64,000 nucleotides of DNA. Origin: Weissella confusa. GTDB taxonomy: Bacteria > Bacillota > Bacilli > Lactobacillales > Lactobacillaceae. The notes beneath the pieces were generated by a model. It ran no database searches and was not told where the DNA came from. It worked only from the letters and a program-made list of their open reading frames with translations. The stretch covers positions 690 through 64,689 of the forward strand of contig JQAY01000009.1 of assembly GCA_001436895.1 (NCBI GenBank), in the 5' to 3' direction. The position numbers and the translations under genes were made by a program. Shown piece after piece: positions 35,195 through 45,169 of the stretch (within the stretch, counting starts at the first letter, position 1; each line of letters begins with the position of its first letter).

Positions 35195-35584
35195 TTATAG
35201 CTGTCCTAAATCAATGCGTAATTGTAATTCGGCTTGTTGTTTCTTAGTCATCTTCTTAACAACCAAATCATAGGAATCATGAATCAACTTCTTGACCCCA
35301 TCATCTGGAAATTCGTTTTTGTCGACAATAATACTATTCCAGTGCTGTTTATTCATGTGATAGCCCGGAATGATGAATGGAAACTGTTCGCGCAGTTCGG
35401 TATTGATATAAGGATCATTCTTCAGTGTGATGACATTGTCATGCACAATGCCAAACATCTTTCCCATGATATCGAAATAGTAGGTTTCCCAATCTTCACG
35501 CCAATACGCCTTGGCCCCTGGCAATGAATTTGCATACGCAATGGCCATTTCTTGTAGTGGTTGTAGTTTGTCTGTTTTGTTCAT
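35195..35584 (-). CDS. MmcQ/YjbR-family protein
   Basis: A 129-residue protein of the MmcQ/YjbR family (CyaY-like fold, DNA-binding proposed but function unproven). Typical features are the GAKAYWREDWETYYFDIMGKMFGIV N-terminal half, the LREQFPFIIPGYHMNKQHWNSIIVD central motif and the C-terminal LIHDSYDLVVKKMTKKQQ helix. The ATG follows GGAAAG. It lies convergent to the metal ABC operon and shares its terminator region. It is probably monocistronic. Confidence 0.82.
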   Translation of the reverse strand: MNKTDKLQPLQEMAIAYANSLPGAKAYWREDWETYYFDIMGKMFGIVHDNVITLKNDPYINTELREQFPFIIPGYHMNKQHWNSIIVDKNEFPDDGVKKLIHDSYDLVVKKMTKKQQAELQLRIDLGQL

Positions 35585-35602
35585 GGCGCTTTCCTTTCAA
35601 TT

Positions 35603-35635
35603 AAAAAACGGCATCCCTGGTGCAGGATGCCGTTT
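35603..35635 (-). terminator. Terminator of the 35.7-36.2 kb gene
   Basis: AAACGGCATCC and GGATGCCGTTT (35606-35616, 35625-35635) form an 11-bp stem. Six T's follow on the minus strand. Confidence 0.8.
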
Positions 35636-35720
35636 AAGATTACGCTGTATATTTATAATAGTCCAATTCTGTGGAAAAACAACTATTTACGCTCGATGGT
35701 TGTATGTTAATTTCATGAAT

Positions 35721-36164
35721 TTAATGCAAATCATGACGCGTGACCACATTATGGTTCAACAACGTCTTTAACATATCCGCTAATTTGCCCGCTTGTTGCA
35801 TCTCGCGGAGATCGGCTACCAACGCTTGGTCATGATTGGTTAATGAATCACTTAATTCCAATGATTCAAGATATTCATCCGCGACTGACAGCTGGTCATT
35901 CAACTTCTTCTCAAGTAGTGGCACCATATCTTCAGCTTCAACATACATGGTAAACGGCGTTACCCCATTCTGTTGCTTGGCATTTGGTTGTTGCACTGAG
36001 ACATACAAACTTTGTGGTGTTAACGCATCATTTGACTGGGCAGCAATTTGGCTAATGGCTACTTGCATATCCCAAGCACGCTTTATATGGTGGGCCAATT
36101 GCTTATAGTACGTTTGCTTTGAATTCGCTGGTTGTTCGACTTTTTTAGTTTTACCAAACATCAT
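35721..36164 (-). CDS. Hypothetical protein, Lactobacillales type
   Basis: A 147-residue soluble protein I do not recognise. It is mostly helical by composition (rich in Gln, Leu, Asp, Glu), with a middle beta-like segment around LYVSVQQPNAKQQNGVTPF. The start at 36164 is selected because GGAG lies 5 nt upstream; another ATG follows directly at 36161. The ribosome site is only a few bases from the T-run of the terminator of the upstream lipid-kinase gene, so it can be translated only from read-through or from a promoter inside that region. No function is offered. Confidence 0.65.
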   Translation of the reverse strand: MMFGKTKKVEQPANSKQTYYKQLAHHIKRAWDMQVAISQIAAQSNDALTPQSLYVSVQQPNAKQQNGVTPFTMYVEAEDMVPLLEKKLNDQLSVADEYLESLELSDSLTNHDQALVADLREMQQAGKLADMLKTLLNHNVVTRHDLH

Positions 36165-36171
36165 TCTTTCT

Positions 36172-36206
36172 CCAAAAAAGAGCCCACCTTTGTTCGGCAA
36201 GCTCTT
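36172..36206 (-). terminator. Lipid-kinase terminator abutting the next gene's ribosome site
   Basis: AAGAGC and GCTCTT (36178-36183, 36201-36206) with inner pairing are followed by six T's on the minus strand. GGAG of the next gene's ribosome site begins right after the T-run, only a few bases from its ATG at 36164. Confidence 0.65.
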
Positions 36207-36220
36207 GTCTACAAAATTAA

Positions 36221-37174
36221 TTAATTTTCGTGTAAATACAAAGGTAAATCAATTAGACTATCATCTGGCATTTCATCCACGTTTGCAACCATTGCAATGT
36301 GGGCCTTGTGATCCTTGAATACAACAGGTGCATCCCCACCGTATTCACCGTCCAAATTAATCATAACCTTAGCATTCTCATCCAATGGCTTGATTGTGAC
36401 GTTTTCTGACTTCACATAAAGCAAGTTTGGATTATCGACGTGCTTTCCAGTCAATACTTCAGAAATCAATTGCAAGATTTCAGCAAACTTCGTCGTCTTA
36501 ACCACCAACAACGTAAACTTACCGTCATCCAATTGGGCATCTGGGACGATTTGCTCGAAACCACCAACTGAGTTCGTCAATGCCAAGAAGAACATTGATG
36601 AACGACCTTCAAAGACACCGTTATCGTATTCAACACGCAAGTTCATTGGTGCGACACGCGTCAACATTTCGGCACCCTTAACGACATAGGCCAAGTAACC
36701 GTACATTGACTTCAACTTTGATGGCACTGAATAAGTCAATTCTGACAAAGAACCACCAGCTGCAATGTTGATAAAGTAGGTGTCGTTGGCTTGTCCAACG
36801 TCCATTTGCGCTGCCTTGCCCTTCAAAATCACCTTAGCGGCTTCCAAAGGATCTTCACGTGGAATACGCAATGCACGAGCATAGTCATTCGTTGTACCAG
36901 CCGGAATAATCGCCAACATTGGACGCTTCTCCAATGGGGCAATACCGTTCACAACTTCGTTAATTGTACCGTCACCACCGGCTGCAACCAACAACTCAAA
37001 ACCAGCTTCGGCAGCACAACGCGCCTCATTCAATGCAGAATTTGGTTCAGCAGTCGTCGCAAAAGCACTCGTTTCATAACCAGCCTTTTCATAGACATTC
37101 AAAATATCAACCAAGTCGCGACGAATGGCTTCGCGACCAGACGTTGGATTGTAAATGATACGCGCACGCTTCAT
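36221..37174 (-). CDS. dagK: Diacylglycerol/lipid kinase, DagK family
   Basis: A 317-residue lipid kinase of the DAGK catalytic family, recycling diacylglycerol from lipoteichoic acid synthesis to phosphatidic acid. The nucleotide loop GGDGTINEVVNGI (about residues 64-76) and the N-terminal RIIYNPTSGRE are diagnostic. ILPAGTTNDYARAL follows as IIPAGTTNDYARALRIPRE. C-terminal acidic residues coordinating the key-water/metal (LDGEYGGD) are present. The ATG has GGAGAG upstream. It lies 80 bp downstream of gatB, with a hairpin between. Confidence 0.92.
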   Translation of the reverse strand: MKRARIIYNPTSGREAIRRDLVDILNVYEKAGYETSAFATTAEPNSALNEARCAAEAGFELLVAAGGDGTINEVVNGIAPLEKRPMLAIIPAGTTNDYARALRIPREDPLEAAKVILKGKAAQMDVGQANDTYFINIAAGGSLSELTYSVPSKLKSMYGYLAYVVKGAEMLTRVAPMNLRVEYDNGVFEGRSSMFFLALTNSVGGFEQIVPDAQLDDGKFTLLVVKTTKFAEILQLISEVLTGKHVDNPNLLYVKSENVTIKPLDENAKVMINLDGEYGGDAPVVFKDHKAHIAMVANVDEMPDDSLIDLPLYLHEN

Positions 37175-37208
37175 GGTGTTCTCTCCTCAAGTTTTCAATA
37201 TATGTATT

Positions 37209-37235
37209 GCAGACACCAAGTATATCGATGTCTGC
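37209..37235. repeat. Hairpin between gatB and dagK
   Basis: GCAGACA and TGTCTGC (37209-37215, 37229-37235) pair perfectly around a 13-nt loop. There is no T-run on either strand, so it may be a processing site or weak attenuator rather than a true terminator. Confidence 0.45.
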
Positions 37236-37254
37236 CTAAATTAATCTTATGTTT

Positions 37255-38700
37255 TTATTGCGGCTTACGGGCGTTCAAACCAGCCATCAACAACTCGTTA
37301 ACCACGTTAGGGTTGGCGTTACCCTTGGTTTCCTTCATGATCTTTCCGACCAAGAAACCAACAGCACGGTCCTTACCGTTGTGGAAGTCGATGATTGATT
37401 GCTCATTGTCATCCAAAATGCCGTCAATAATTGGCGTCAAAATAGCTGGATCTGACAATTGCTTCAAACCGTTAGCTTCAACGTATTCGACTGGGTCTTC
37501 ACCTTGCGTAATTGCCACAAAGACCTTCTTAGCCATCTTCGTTGAGATTGTACCGTCATCGATCAACTTGATCATGCCGGCCAAATGAGCTGGTGTCAAA
37601 GCAGTCTCTTCCAAATCAACTTGCTTCTCGTTCAAGAAGGCGTTAACGTCACCCATCAAGTAGTTAGCTGAACGCTTTGGATCAGCACCCTCAGCAACCG
37701 TTGCGTCAAAGAAGTTAGCCATGGCCAACGTTTGCGTCAACACTTCTGAGTCGTACACTTCCAAACCAAGTTCATCGACATAGCGAGCCTTACGTTCAGT
37801 TGCTGATTCTGGCAACTTCGCACGCACTTCTTCAACCCATTCGTTCGTGATGTGAACTGGTGTCAAATCTGGTTCTGGGAAGTAACGGTAATCATCAGCC
37901 GTTTCCTTCTCACGCATCAAAACAGTTTCACCCGTTGCTTCATCGAAACGACGTGTTTGTTGCTTGATTGTGCCACCAGCCATGTAAATCTTAGCGTGAC
38001 GCTCTTCTTCGAACGCCAAAGCCTTACGAACATAGTTGAATGAGTTCAAGTTCTTCAACTCGACCTTAGTTCCGTATTCCTTAGAACCAACTGGGCGAAT
38101 TGAGATGTTGGCGTCAACACGCATTGAACCTTCTTGCATCTTAACGTCTGAAATACCCGTAAATTGGATAGCTTGGCGCAAAGCTTCAAGGTATGCGTAG
38201 GCCTCGTCTGGTGATGAAATGTCAGGTGCACCAACGATTTCAATCAATGGTGTTCCTTGACGGTTCAAGTCAACGTATGAGTAACCATCAGTCCCGTGGG
38301 TGTTCTTACCAGCGTCTTCTTCGACGTGAAGCTCAGTAATACCAACGCGCTTCTTCTCACCCTCGAACTCAATTTCCAACCAACCATTACGGCCAATTGG
38401 CTCTTGTTGTTGCGTGATTTGGTAAGCCTTTGGGTTGTCTGGGTAGAAGTAGTTCTTACGATCCCAGTGCAAATCGCGTGTCACATCAGCATTCAAAGCC
38501 AAAGCGGCCATCATACCGTATTCCAACGCACCCTTGTTCGCCTGTGGCAAAACACCAGGGTAACCCCAGTCAATAACGTTCGTGTTGGCGTTAGGCTCAG
38601 CACCGTATTGAACTGGTGAAGGTGACATTGCCTTTGAGTTGGTCTTCAACTCAACGTGGACTTCAAGTCCGATTGTCGTTTCAAAGTTAGGCACAGCCAT
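37255..38700 (-). CDS. gatB: Asp-tRNA(Asn)/Glu-tRNA(Gln) amidotransferase subunit B
   Basis: A 481-residue GatB, which phosphorylates the misacylated aminoacyl-tRNA and accepts ammonia from GatA. The N-terminal [22 protein letters not shown], the DPNAKAYQITQ-type segment ([19 protein letters not shown]) and [12 protein letters not shown] are family signatures. The C-terminal YqeY-like tail domain covers about residues 330-475. Its ATG overlaps the gatA stop (TAATG). Length is normal. Last gene of gatCAB. Confidence 0.95.
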   Translation of the reverse strand: MAVPNFETTIGLEVHVELKTNSKAMSPSPVQYGAEPNANTNVIDWGYPGVLPQANKGALEYGMMAALALNADVTRDLHWDRKNYFYPDNPKAYQITQQQEPIGRNGWLEIEFEGEKKRVGITELHVEEDAGKNTHGTDGYSYVDLNRQGTPLIEIVGAPDISSPDEAYAYLEALRQAIQFTGISDVKMQEGSMRVDANISIRPVGSKEYGTKVELKNLNSFNYVRKALAFEEERHAKIYMAGGTIKQQTRRFDEATGETVLMREKETADDYRYFPEPDLTPVHITNEWVEEVRAKLPESATERKARYVDELGLEVYDSEVLTQTLAMANFFDATVAEGADPKRSANYLMGDVNAFLNEKQVDLEETALTPAHLAGMIKLIDDGTISTKMAKKVFVAITQGEDPVEYVEANGLKQLSDPAILTPIIDGILDDNEQSIIDFHNGKDRAVGFLVGKIMKETKGNANPNVVNELLMAGLNARKPQ

Positions 38701-40157
38701 TACTTGTTACCTCCTGGTACTTGTTCAAACAAACGTGTTGCTTGCTCGTATGCGTATGCAGCACGGTAAATCGTCTCTTCTTGGAAACGTTTTGCGATAA
38801 ATTGCATACCAACTGGCAAACCATCAACAAAGCCAGCAGGTACTGACATACCTGGCAAACCAGCCATGTTAACTGGAATCGTCAATACGTCGTTCATGTA
38901 AGTGACTTCTGGATCATCTTCGTTAGCACCGAAGTTGTAAGCGACGTTTGGTGTTGTTGGGGCGATAATCAAATCGTACTTAGCGAAGACATTTTGGAAG
39001 TCCTCGTTCATCAACGTACGAACTTGAGCAGCCTTCTTAAAGAATGCATCGTAAGTTCCAGCTGACAATGAGTACGTTCCCAACATGATACGACGCTTAA
39101 CTTCGTCACCGAAGCCTTGTGAACGCGTTTGAACGTACAAGTCGTCCAAGTTCTTCACACCTTCAGGACGGAAGCCGTAACGAATACCATCGAAACGTTG
39201 CAAGTTTGATGAAGCTTCGGCAGAACCCAAGATGTAGTATGCAGCAACACCGTACTTCGTGTGTGGCAATGATACTTCTTCGACTTCAGCACCCAACTCT
39301 TCAAGCTTGGCAATACCAGCCTTGATTGTTGCCTTAACATCTTCGTTGATTCCGGCACCAAAGTATTCAGCTGGCACCGCAATCTTCATGCCCTTGATGT
39401 CGCCGTTCAAGTTAGCAGCAAAATCAGGTACTACTTGGTCTGAAGACGTTTGGTCCTTCTCATCTTGCCCAGCCATAGCTGACAAAACGCGGGCGTTGTC
39501 CTTAACCGTACGTGTGAAGACACCAACTTGGTCCAATGATGACGCAAAGGCGATAACACCCCAACGTGATACACGACCGTACGTTGGCTTCATACCAACA
39601 ATACCGTTGAAGGCTGCTGGTTGACGGATTGAACCACCCGTATCAGTTCCCAATGCAAATGGCACTTGACCAGCTGCAACAGCAACGGCAGAACCACCTG
39701 ATGAACCACCAGGAACCTTCGTTTGGTCCCAAGCGTTCTTCGTCTTTCGGTAGTATGACGTTTCACTTGTTGAACCCATGGCAAATTCGTCCATGTTCAA
39801 CTTACCAACGCCAACTGCGCCGTTGTCACGCAACTTTTCAACAACCGTTGCGTCGTAAATTGGCTTGAAGTTTTGCAAAATCTTTGAGGCAGCCGTCGTC
39901 GTGACACCCTTCGTTACCAAGTTATCCTTGATACCGTATGGGATACCTGACAAGATGTTGTCTGGGTCGATACCAGCTTCATCAATCGCAGCGGCTTCTG
40001 CCAATGCTTCGTCCTTCATCACCGTGATGAAAGCTTCATACGTGTCGTCTGTGGCAGCAATGTTATCCAACGTTGCTTGTGCCAATTCAACGGCCGTAAT
40101 TTCCTTGTTAACGAGTTGCTCGTGCAAGGTTTCCAAATCTGTGTGCAAGAAATCCAT
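38700..40157 (-). CDS. gatA: Asp/Glu-tRNA amidotransferase subunit A
   Basis: A 485-residue amidase-signature enzyme that hydrolyses glutamine to supply ammonia to GatB. The Lys-Ser-Ser catalytic triad is visible: Lys in [14 protein letters not shown] (about residue 78), Ser in the glycine-rich [15 protein letters not shown], and Ser in [12 protein letters not shown]. The C-terminal part follows the family. The ATG overlaps the gatC stop by one base. Middle gene of gatCAB. Confidence 0.96.
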   Translation of the reverse strand: MDFLHTDLETLHEQLVNKEITAVELAQATLDNIAATDDTYEAFITVMKDEALAEAAAIDEAGIDPDNILSGIPYGIKDNLVTKGVTTTAASKILQNFKPIYDATVVEKLRDNGAVGVGKLNMDEFAMGSTSETSYYRKTKNAWDQTKVPGGSSGGSAVAVAAGQVPFALGTDTGGSIRQPAAFNGIVGMKPTYGRVSRWGVIAFASSLDQVGVFTRTVKDNARVLSAMAGQDEKDQTSSDQVVPDFAANLNGDIKGMKIAVPAEYFGAGINEDVKATIKAGIAKLEELGAEVEEVSLPHTKYGVAAYYILGSAEASSNLQRFDGIRYGFRPEGVKNLDDLYVQTRSQGFGDEVKRRIMLGTYSLSAGTYDAFFKKAAQVRTLMNEDFQNVFAKYDLIIAPTTPNVAYNFGANEDDPEVTYMNDVLTIPVNMAGLPGMSVPAGFVDGLPVGMQFIAKRFQEETIYRAAYAYEQATRLFEQVPGGNK

Positions 40158-40468
40158 TAGCCCTCTGCTCCTTCATCAAGAATAGCTGGCACCTTAATCA
40201 AGGTATCCGTGTGTTCTGGTGCATTTGCCAACAATTCTGCTGATTGGTGTGCGTTAACCGCAACGTCATCGCGCAAAACTGTGTGCATTTCTGTCACTGA
40301 ATACGTTGGCTTTACGCCCTCCGTATCAACTTCAGCCAAAGTCGTCACCACTTCGAAAATCTTCTCCAAGTGGTCTGTAAACATGTCGGCTTCAGCGTCC
40401 GTCAAAGTCAACTTTGCCAAGTTGGCAACGTGTTCAACTTCTTCACGTGTAATTTGCTCGTTTGCCAT
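40157..40468 (-). CDS. gatC: Asp/Glu-tRNA amidotransferase subunit C
   Basis: A 103-residue GatC that stabilises the GatAB complex. The [22 protein letters not shown]-terminal helix and the C-terminal VLRDDVA segment are typical. I choose the ATG at 40468 (AAAGGA, 8 nt upstream) over an in-frame start five codons earlier. It is the first gene of the gatCAB operon and overlaps gatA by one base. Confidence 0.94.
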   Translation of the reverse strand: MANEQITREEVEHVANLAKLTLTDAEADMFTDHLEKIFEVVTTLAEVDTEGVKPTYSVTEMHTVLRDDVAVNAHQSAELLANAPEHTDTLIKVPAILDEGAEG

Positions 40469-40519
40469 GTGCATTCCTTTCAAGCTGTAATAGGTTTATT
40501 TTACCAAAAAACCGCACTA

Positions 40520-41923
40520 TTAGTACATATCGTCAGATAATTCTTCTGCTTTATCTTCACGAACCAAGAAGCGCAATCCCTTTGGATAGAAATTCTTCAT
40601 TTGGCCATCAACCAACTTACCGAAACCAGTTCCGTTGCCACCGATTTCAAGCAAGTACCAACCGTTCTGATATTGGTCGCGGTCACGAATCATGAACGTA
40701 TCGCCGTGAACGTATTGCGCCCACTCTTCGTCGGTCAATTCGTAACGGCGCGTAAATTGGTCTGGGTGAAGTGCCAAGGCCAAGGCCAAACTTGGCTCGA
40801 AGCGCTTCTTCTTCAAAGTTCCCAAGTGGACCCCAACACGCATCACTTGAAGTCCCGTCAAATCAGGCGTTCCTTCTGGCGCTGCGTAGATTTGGTCACC
40901 AAAGGCAATCAACAATTTTGGGTCGTAATCCGGCATGAAATCTGCACGGAATGCTTGCCATAATTCGCGTTGATCCTTGGTCAAGTTAGACTTAGCCAAC
41001 TTAGGTTCCTTAGAAACGTAATCTTCATCCGTTTGATTTGAAATCAACTTGGCCATAAAGTGCCCTTCACCATCTGAGTGGTGTGGGAACAAACGCGCCG
41101 TCTTCTTCAAATCAGGGTTACCATCGGCCCATTCTGGCTTTCCATCGTCCATACCTTCGTACTTGTCAGCATCAACAATTTCCAAGTCAGGGCGCTCGTT
41201 AATCAGCCAAGCGATGATACGTTCATCTTCTTCTGGTGCGAACGTGCAAGTTGAGTAAACCAATTGGCCACCCGGCTTCAACATCTTAACGGCTTCTTCC
41301 AAAATTTCACGTTGGCGCGCAGCGTTTTCTTCTGGGTAGTGTTCGTGCCAGTACTTAATTGCAGCTGGGTCCTTACGGAACATACCTTCACCAGAACATG
41401 GTGCGTCCAACACAATCTTGTCGAAGTATTGTGGGAACTTTGGTGACAACTCTTGTGGTGAGTGGTTCGTCACAATCGCATTTTGGATACCAAAGCGCTC
41501 CACGTTTTCACTCAAGATAGCAGCACGCTTACGGAAAATTTCATTTGAGACCAACAGTCCCTTTTGTTCCATAAACGATGCCAAGTGTGTGGTCTTTCCA
41601 CCAGGTGCAGCGGCCAAATCTAGCACGCGTTCGCCTGGCTTGGGGTGAGCAAGTTCACCAACCAATTGGGCTGATGGCTCTTGTGAGTAAATGACACCCG
41701 TTGTGTGATCAACAGAGTGGCCTTTTACGGCACCGAAGTTTCCCCACTTCCCCCATGGCACCTTGCCATCGACCTTGGTATCGTATAGATCCATGTTGGC
41801 CTTCAAGGGGTTTTGACGGAACGCCTTCACGACAGGCTTATCGAACGATTCAATAAAAGCATCTGCCTCATCGCCAAGTAATTGACGGTATTTTTCTTCA
41901 AATCCTTCTGGTAACTCCGCCAT
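40520..41923 (-). CDS. rsmF: RsmF/NSUN-type rRNA (cytosine-5) methyltransferase
   Basis: A 467-residue SAM-dependent RNA m5C methyltransferase. SAM loop VLDLAAAPGGKTTHLASF (about residues 105-122), catalytic motif VLDAPCSGEGMFRK with the releasing cysteine, and nucleophile STCTFAPEED are all intact. C-terminal extension (about residues 300-467) matches the RsmF-type additional domains, including a PUA-like end (GLRFLVREDKAEE). The start follows AAGGAG. It lies 52 bp upstream of gatC on the same strand. The rRNA position modified cannot be told from sequence. Confidence 0.9.
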   Translation of the reverse strand: MAELPEGFEEKYRQLLGDEADAFIESFDKPVVKAFRQNPLKANMDLYDTKVDGKVPWGKWGNFGAVKGHSVDHTTGVIYSQEPSAQLVGELAHPKPGERVLDLAAAPGGKTTHLASFMEQKGLLVSNEIFRKRAAILSENVERFGIQNAIVTNHSPQELSPKFPQYFDKIVLDAPCSGEGMFRKDPAAIKYWHEHYPEENAARQREILEEAVKMLKPGGQLVYSTCTFAPEEDERIIAWLINERPDLEIVDADKYEGMDDGKPEWADGNPDLKKTARLFPHHSDGEGHFMAKLISNQTDEDYVSKEPKLAKSNLTKDQRELWQAFRADFMPDYDPKLLIAFGDQIYAAPEGTPDLTGLQVMRVGVHLGTLKKKRFEPSLALALALHPDQFTRRYELTDEEWAQYVHGDTFMIRDRDQYQNGWYLLEIGGNGTGFGKLVDGQMKNFYPKGLRFLVREDKAEELSDDMY

Positions 41924-42038
41924 TCGGTATCTCCTTAAATCTAAGTATTCTTATTTATTTTACACGTTTTTCATGTATTTTAAAAACCTGACCTGTTGCG
42001 GTTTGGGGTGGTAATTATTATGTGAACTTCGAGACACG

Positions 42039-42136
42039 AAAAAAGCGTCCACCGCGTAAGCAGTAGACGCCCCATTATCCAAACCTAGGAACCTGTCGGC
42101 CTAGCGAAGCTGCCACTTCGTTAGGCTTTTTCTATG
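42039..42136 (-). ncRNA. Candidate small RNA between HAD phosphatase and methyltransferase genes
   Basis: A self-contained transcription unit of about 95 nt with no reading frame. On the minus strand TTCCAC (42170-42165) and TATAAT (42147-42142) are 17 bp apart. Transcription from about 42136 would give a first hairpin (arms 42126-42116 and 42109-42099; 11-bp with one A/C mismatch on this strand). A linker follows, then a terminator (GCGTC/GACGC, 42070-42045) with six T's. The first hairpin also has a T5 run on the plus strand and pairs better there, so it could instead be a plus-strand terminator. No known RNA family is recognised. Confidence 0.45.
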
Positions 42137-42184
42137 TCTAAATTATAACATAGTCCCTTGCATCGTGGAACTTTACTTCAATAA

Positions 42185-43015
42185 TTACAATGACAACTTC
42201 AACAGCTTCTCAAGATAACGAGCCAAGCCGTCTTCTTCGTTAGTGTATTCTGTCATATCGTCGGCAATCGCCTTTAGTTCAGGGTTCCCGTTCTTCATCA
42301 CAACACCGTGAGTTGCGTAGCCGATCATCTCGAAGTCATTCATCTCATCCCCAAAGGCATAGATATCATCTTTCTTAATGTCGTAAGCCTTACGCAAGAT
42401 GTCCAAACCAGTATCCTTTGAAACACCAGCTGGTGCCACTTCAAGAACTGGTGATTCACCACCCCACGTCTTAACATTCACGCGGTCAGCACCGTAGCGC
42501 TCGGTCACGAAGTGTTGAATCTGTGATTGGTGCAAGGCATTTTCGGCGTGAATTAAGATAGCATTCACATCCGTTTGCAAGTTCAAACGATCCAACATCT
42601 TACGGTTCGCTTCGTCTTGTGGGAAGAAAATCGCATCTTCCGTATTACGTTGTGGGCCATTACCATTTGCCCACACGTCATTTTTGCTTTCCGCAACGAC
42701 AGTATCAATACCCATCATTTGTGCATTTTCAAGCAGGTCAAACGCAATTTCACGATCAATATTAAATGAATACTCGTGTTCCCAGTGTTGACGTGGCTTA
42801 TGACCCAATGACCCGTTGAAGTTAATCATTGGTGACTTCAAGCCCAACGTGTCGTAAATATCCATCGACAAACGTACGGGACGCCCCGTAACGATTGACA
42901 CAATGTGCCCATCTGCTTGTGCAGCTTGCAACGTACGACGGGTACGGTCTGAAACCTCACCTGCGTCATTCAATGTTGTCTTATCCAAATCAATTCCGAT
43001 TAATTTGCGTTCCAT
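42185..43015 (-). CDS. HAD-superfamily phosphatase, Cof type
   Basis: A 276-residue Cof-type (subclass IIB) HAD hydrolase acting on small phosphorylated metabolites, possibly sugar or cofactor phosphates. Motif I is GIDLDKTTLND (nucleophile Asp9, Asp11), motif II IVTGRPVRL, and motif IV FGDEMNDFEMIGYA. The cap domain lies between about residues 85 and 190. The start follows AGGGGT. It stands upstream of the candidate small RNA with no obvious partner gene. Confidence 0.88.
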   Translation of the reverse strand: MERKLIGIDLDKTTLNDAGEVSDRTRRTLQAAQADGHIVSIVTGRPVRLSMDIYDTLGLKSPMINFNGSLGHKPRQHWEHEYSFNIDREIAFDLLENAQMMGIDTVVAESKNDVWANGNGPQRNTEDAIFFPQDEANRKMLDRLNLQTDVNAILIHAENALHQSQIQHFVTERYGADRVNVKTWGGESPVLEVAPAGVSKDTGLDILRKAYDIKKDDIYAFGDEMNDFEMIGYATHGVVMKNGNPELKAIADDMTEYTNEEDGLARYLEKLLKLSL

Positions 43016-43076
43016 GCGTTAGACCCCTCTTTTGACTCAATTGGTACTATGTTAGCACATATCTGAATGGGCGTAA

Positions 43077-45107
43077 CTAAAATACCCGTCTTCCCGCACG
43101 TTTTGGATCAAGCATGGTTTGTTGTGATTGCCACGCTTGTGCTTCAGCAATTTCCTGGATAAGCCGATCGCCAATTTCTTGTGAAAAACCGCCATCATAC
43201 AAACGACGTAAGACATACTGCATTTCGGAGTTAAGTGCCTTCATAATGTGTTCTTTCTTCAATTCCACGCGATTCAAGCCTCGCAACATTGACGCATGCC
43301 TAAACCGATAAATATCTAAAATCCGTTCCCACGCATCGTGGGTTTCAACATCCGCTGCCTCATTGCGACGTTCCGTTACCCAAGCCATCATGTACGTTGA
43401 ATTTTCGTTCGATATACTGCGCCATTGTCGCTGTAACTCAGCAATATTCATTGCTCGTTTCTCTTCACGTGCTTGATTCGTCATGCCAGCGTGAACGCCC
43501 CTTCGTTGATAACGTTGAGAGACGCAATTCAACTCACGTCGAGAAAGAGTTGCTCTAAGCAATCGCCAGGGTGCAAATGACAATTCTTCAGCTAGCATCA
43601 GGTCAATCAGATGTAAATAGGCATGTCTGATTGCCGGGTCCACAGCCGTTATCGTCTGCACATACGTACGTGACGCCTTTGCGGTATCTTGCAACAAACG
43701 ATTAAACAAGCGTTGATTTTTTGAAAAACGGTTTGGTCGCACCTGTGAACTCAAATATTCCACAATTCCCAAATACAATTCCTCGGGCAACTGCTTCAGT
43801 TTGAGTTCTGTTTTAGTGGCTGCAAACACTTCCAGACGGGCCTCCTGCAAGTCGTCAACTGTTACCGGCGTTTGCTTAGCTGGCAACCAAAACGGTAGAA
43901 CCAGGGTTGGCACAATCAAACTCAAACCAATCACAATAGCGGCTGCCAGTATCAAACCAGGCCGAAACGGTACGTTGGTTGGAATTGAAAACGCCAATGC
44001 TAGCGTCACTGCCCCGTGAACACCCGACAGCGCAAACGTCACCGCATTATGACGTCGCTCGCTAGAACCATTCGGACCAATCAACTCAGACCACGTTTCT
44101 TCATGCCGGTAATAAGCCAACAAGCCACGCGCGATAAGCATGGCAAAATATGACAAAACAGCCAATGCAGAAGAATGGAGAAGTTCTGATTTTGTCATGT
44201 TCTTTATTAAATCAATGACATTGAATATATTCATCCCCAACAAGACAAAAACCGCATTATTCAACACGCTCGATAGCACTTGCCAAAGACTACGACTCGT
44301 TAGGCCATCATGCACCAACGACAGACGCGTTCGCATTGTCCGTTGCACCTGGAAAATTGCTGCTACAACAACTGCCAGCACACCTGAAACACCAATTGAC
44401 TCGGCAATAAAGTATGCAATAAATGGTGTCATTACCATCATCGGCACAACGGAACTCATTGAATCACTAGTCTGAGAAGCAATAAAATCAATTAGCAAGT
44501 AAATCAGGTAGCCTAGAATCATACCGACCAAGACACCACCACCCGCAACTTTGATTAATTCCCATACGCCCGCTGTCAGTGACAATCGATTTGCTTCAAC
44601 ACCGGTCAACGCAATACTCATCAGCACAAGGCCCGTTGCATCGTTAAACAATGACTCGTACTCCAAGGCCGTTTTTGTTCCTTCAGGTACCGCAAAATTT
44701 TCGGTAATTGAATTGGCAGCTACGGCGTCTGTTGGCGTCACAATTGACGCAATCAGCAAAGACAACGGAATCGAATGAGCCAATCCCACTGGCACACCAA
44801 TTAACGTTGTCACCAACGCTGTCAAAATCACGAGCGATCCTGCCAAGTAAATAATTGATCGAAGATGTTTGCCAACGCGATACGGATTAAAACGCTGTGC
44901 GTCATAATACAAAATTGGCGCGATGATAAACATCATGAAAAACTCTGACTCTAATGCCACATGTTCTCTAATATAGGGAACGAATGACAGTGCAAACCCA
45001 ATCGCAATTGTTATAAATGCTTTTGGCACTTTCTTCAGTCGATTCGCAACAATACTCGCTAGGATAACACCCAGCAATACAGCAAATATAATGATGATAT
45101 CCGACAT
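43077..45107 (-). CDS. Na+/H+ antiporter, CPA1/NhaP type
   Basis: A 676-residue cation:proton antiporter. About twelve TM segments fill residues 1-410. The EYESLFNDATGLVLM segment (about residues 150-164) carries the CPA1 Asn-Asp ion-binding pair. Residues 415-676 form a charged cytoplasmic C-terminal domain, probably regulatory, as in Nhak/YjcE-like proteins. The likely role is pH and sodium homeostasis. The start follows GAGGTGA. It is a single-gene unit bounded by the pepX terminator region. Confidence 0.88.
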   Translation of the reverse strand: MSDIIIIFAVLLGVILASIVANRLKKVPKAFITIAIGFALSFVPYIREHVALESEFFMMFIIAPILYYDAQRFNPYRVGKHLRSIIYLAGSLVILTALVTTLIGVPVGLAHSIPLSLLIASIVTPTDAVAANSITENFAVPEGTKTALEYESLFNDATGLVLMSIALTGVEANRLSLTAGVWELIKVAGGGVLVGMILGYLIYLLIDFIASQTSDSMSSVVPMMVMTPFIAYFIAESIGVSGVLAVVVAAIFQVQRTMRTRLSLVHDGLTSRSLWQVLSSVLNNAVFVLLGMNIFNVIDLIKNMTKSELLHSSALAVLSYFAMLIARGLLAYYRHEETWSELIGPNGSSERRHNAVTFALSGVHGAVTLALAFSIPTNVPFRPGLILAAAIVIGLSLIVPTLVLPFWLPAKQTPVTVDDLQEARLEVFAATKTELKLKQLPEELYLGIVEYLSSQVRPNRFSKNQRLFNRLLQDTAKASRTYVQTITAVDPAIRHAYLHLIDLMLAEELSFAPWRLLRATLSRRELNCVSQRYQRRGVHAGMTNQAREEKRAMNIAELQRQWRSISNENSTYMMAWVTERRNEAADVETHDAWERILDIYRFRHASMLRGLNRVELKKEHIMKALNSEMQYVLRRLYDGGFSQEIGDRLIQEIAEAQAWQSQQTMLDPKRAGRRVF

Positions 45108-45118
45108 TCTGTCACCTC

Positions 45119-45160
45119 AAAAAAGACTTTCCGGCAGGAGTATACCAAAAAGTCTTTTTT
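45119..45160 (-). terminator. Terminator of pepX
   Basis: AAAAAAGACTTT and AAAGTCTTTTTT (45119-45130, 45149-45160) form a 12-bp stem with T-runs on both strands, directly beyond the pepX stop. Confidence 0.72.
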
Positions 45161-45169
45161 CACATAAAT

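Noticed and set aside
42039-42136. Small RNA as SRP RNA, 6S RNA or preQ1 switch
   Set aside because: The conserved SRP loop and preQ1 core are missing, and the length is too short for 6S RNA.
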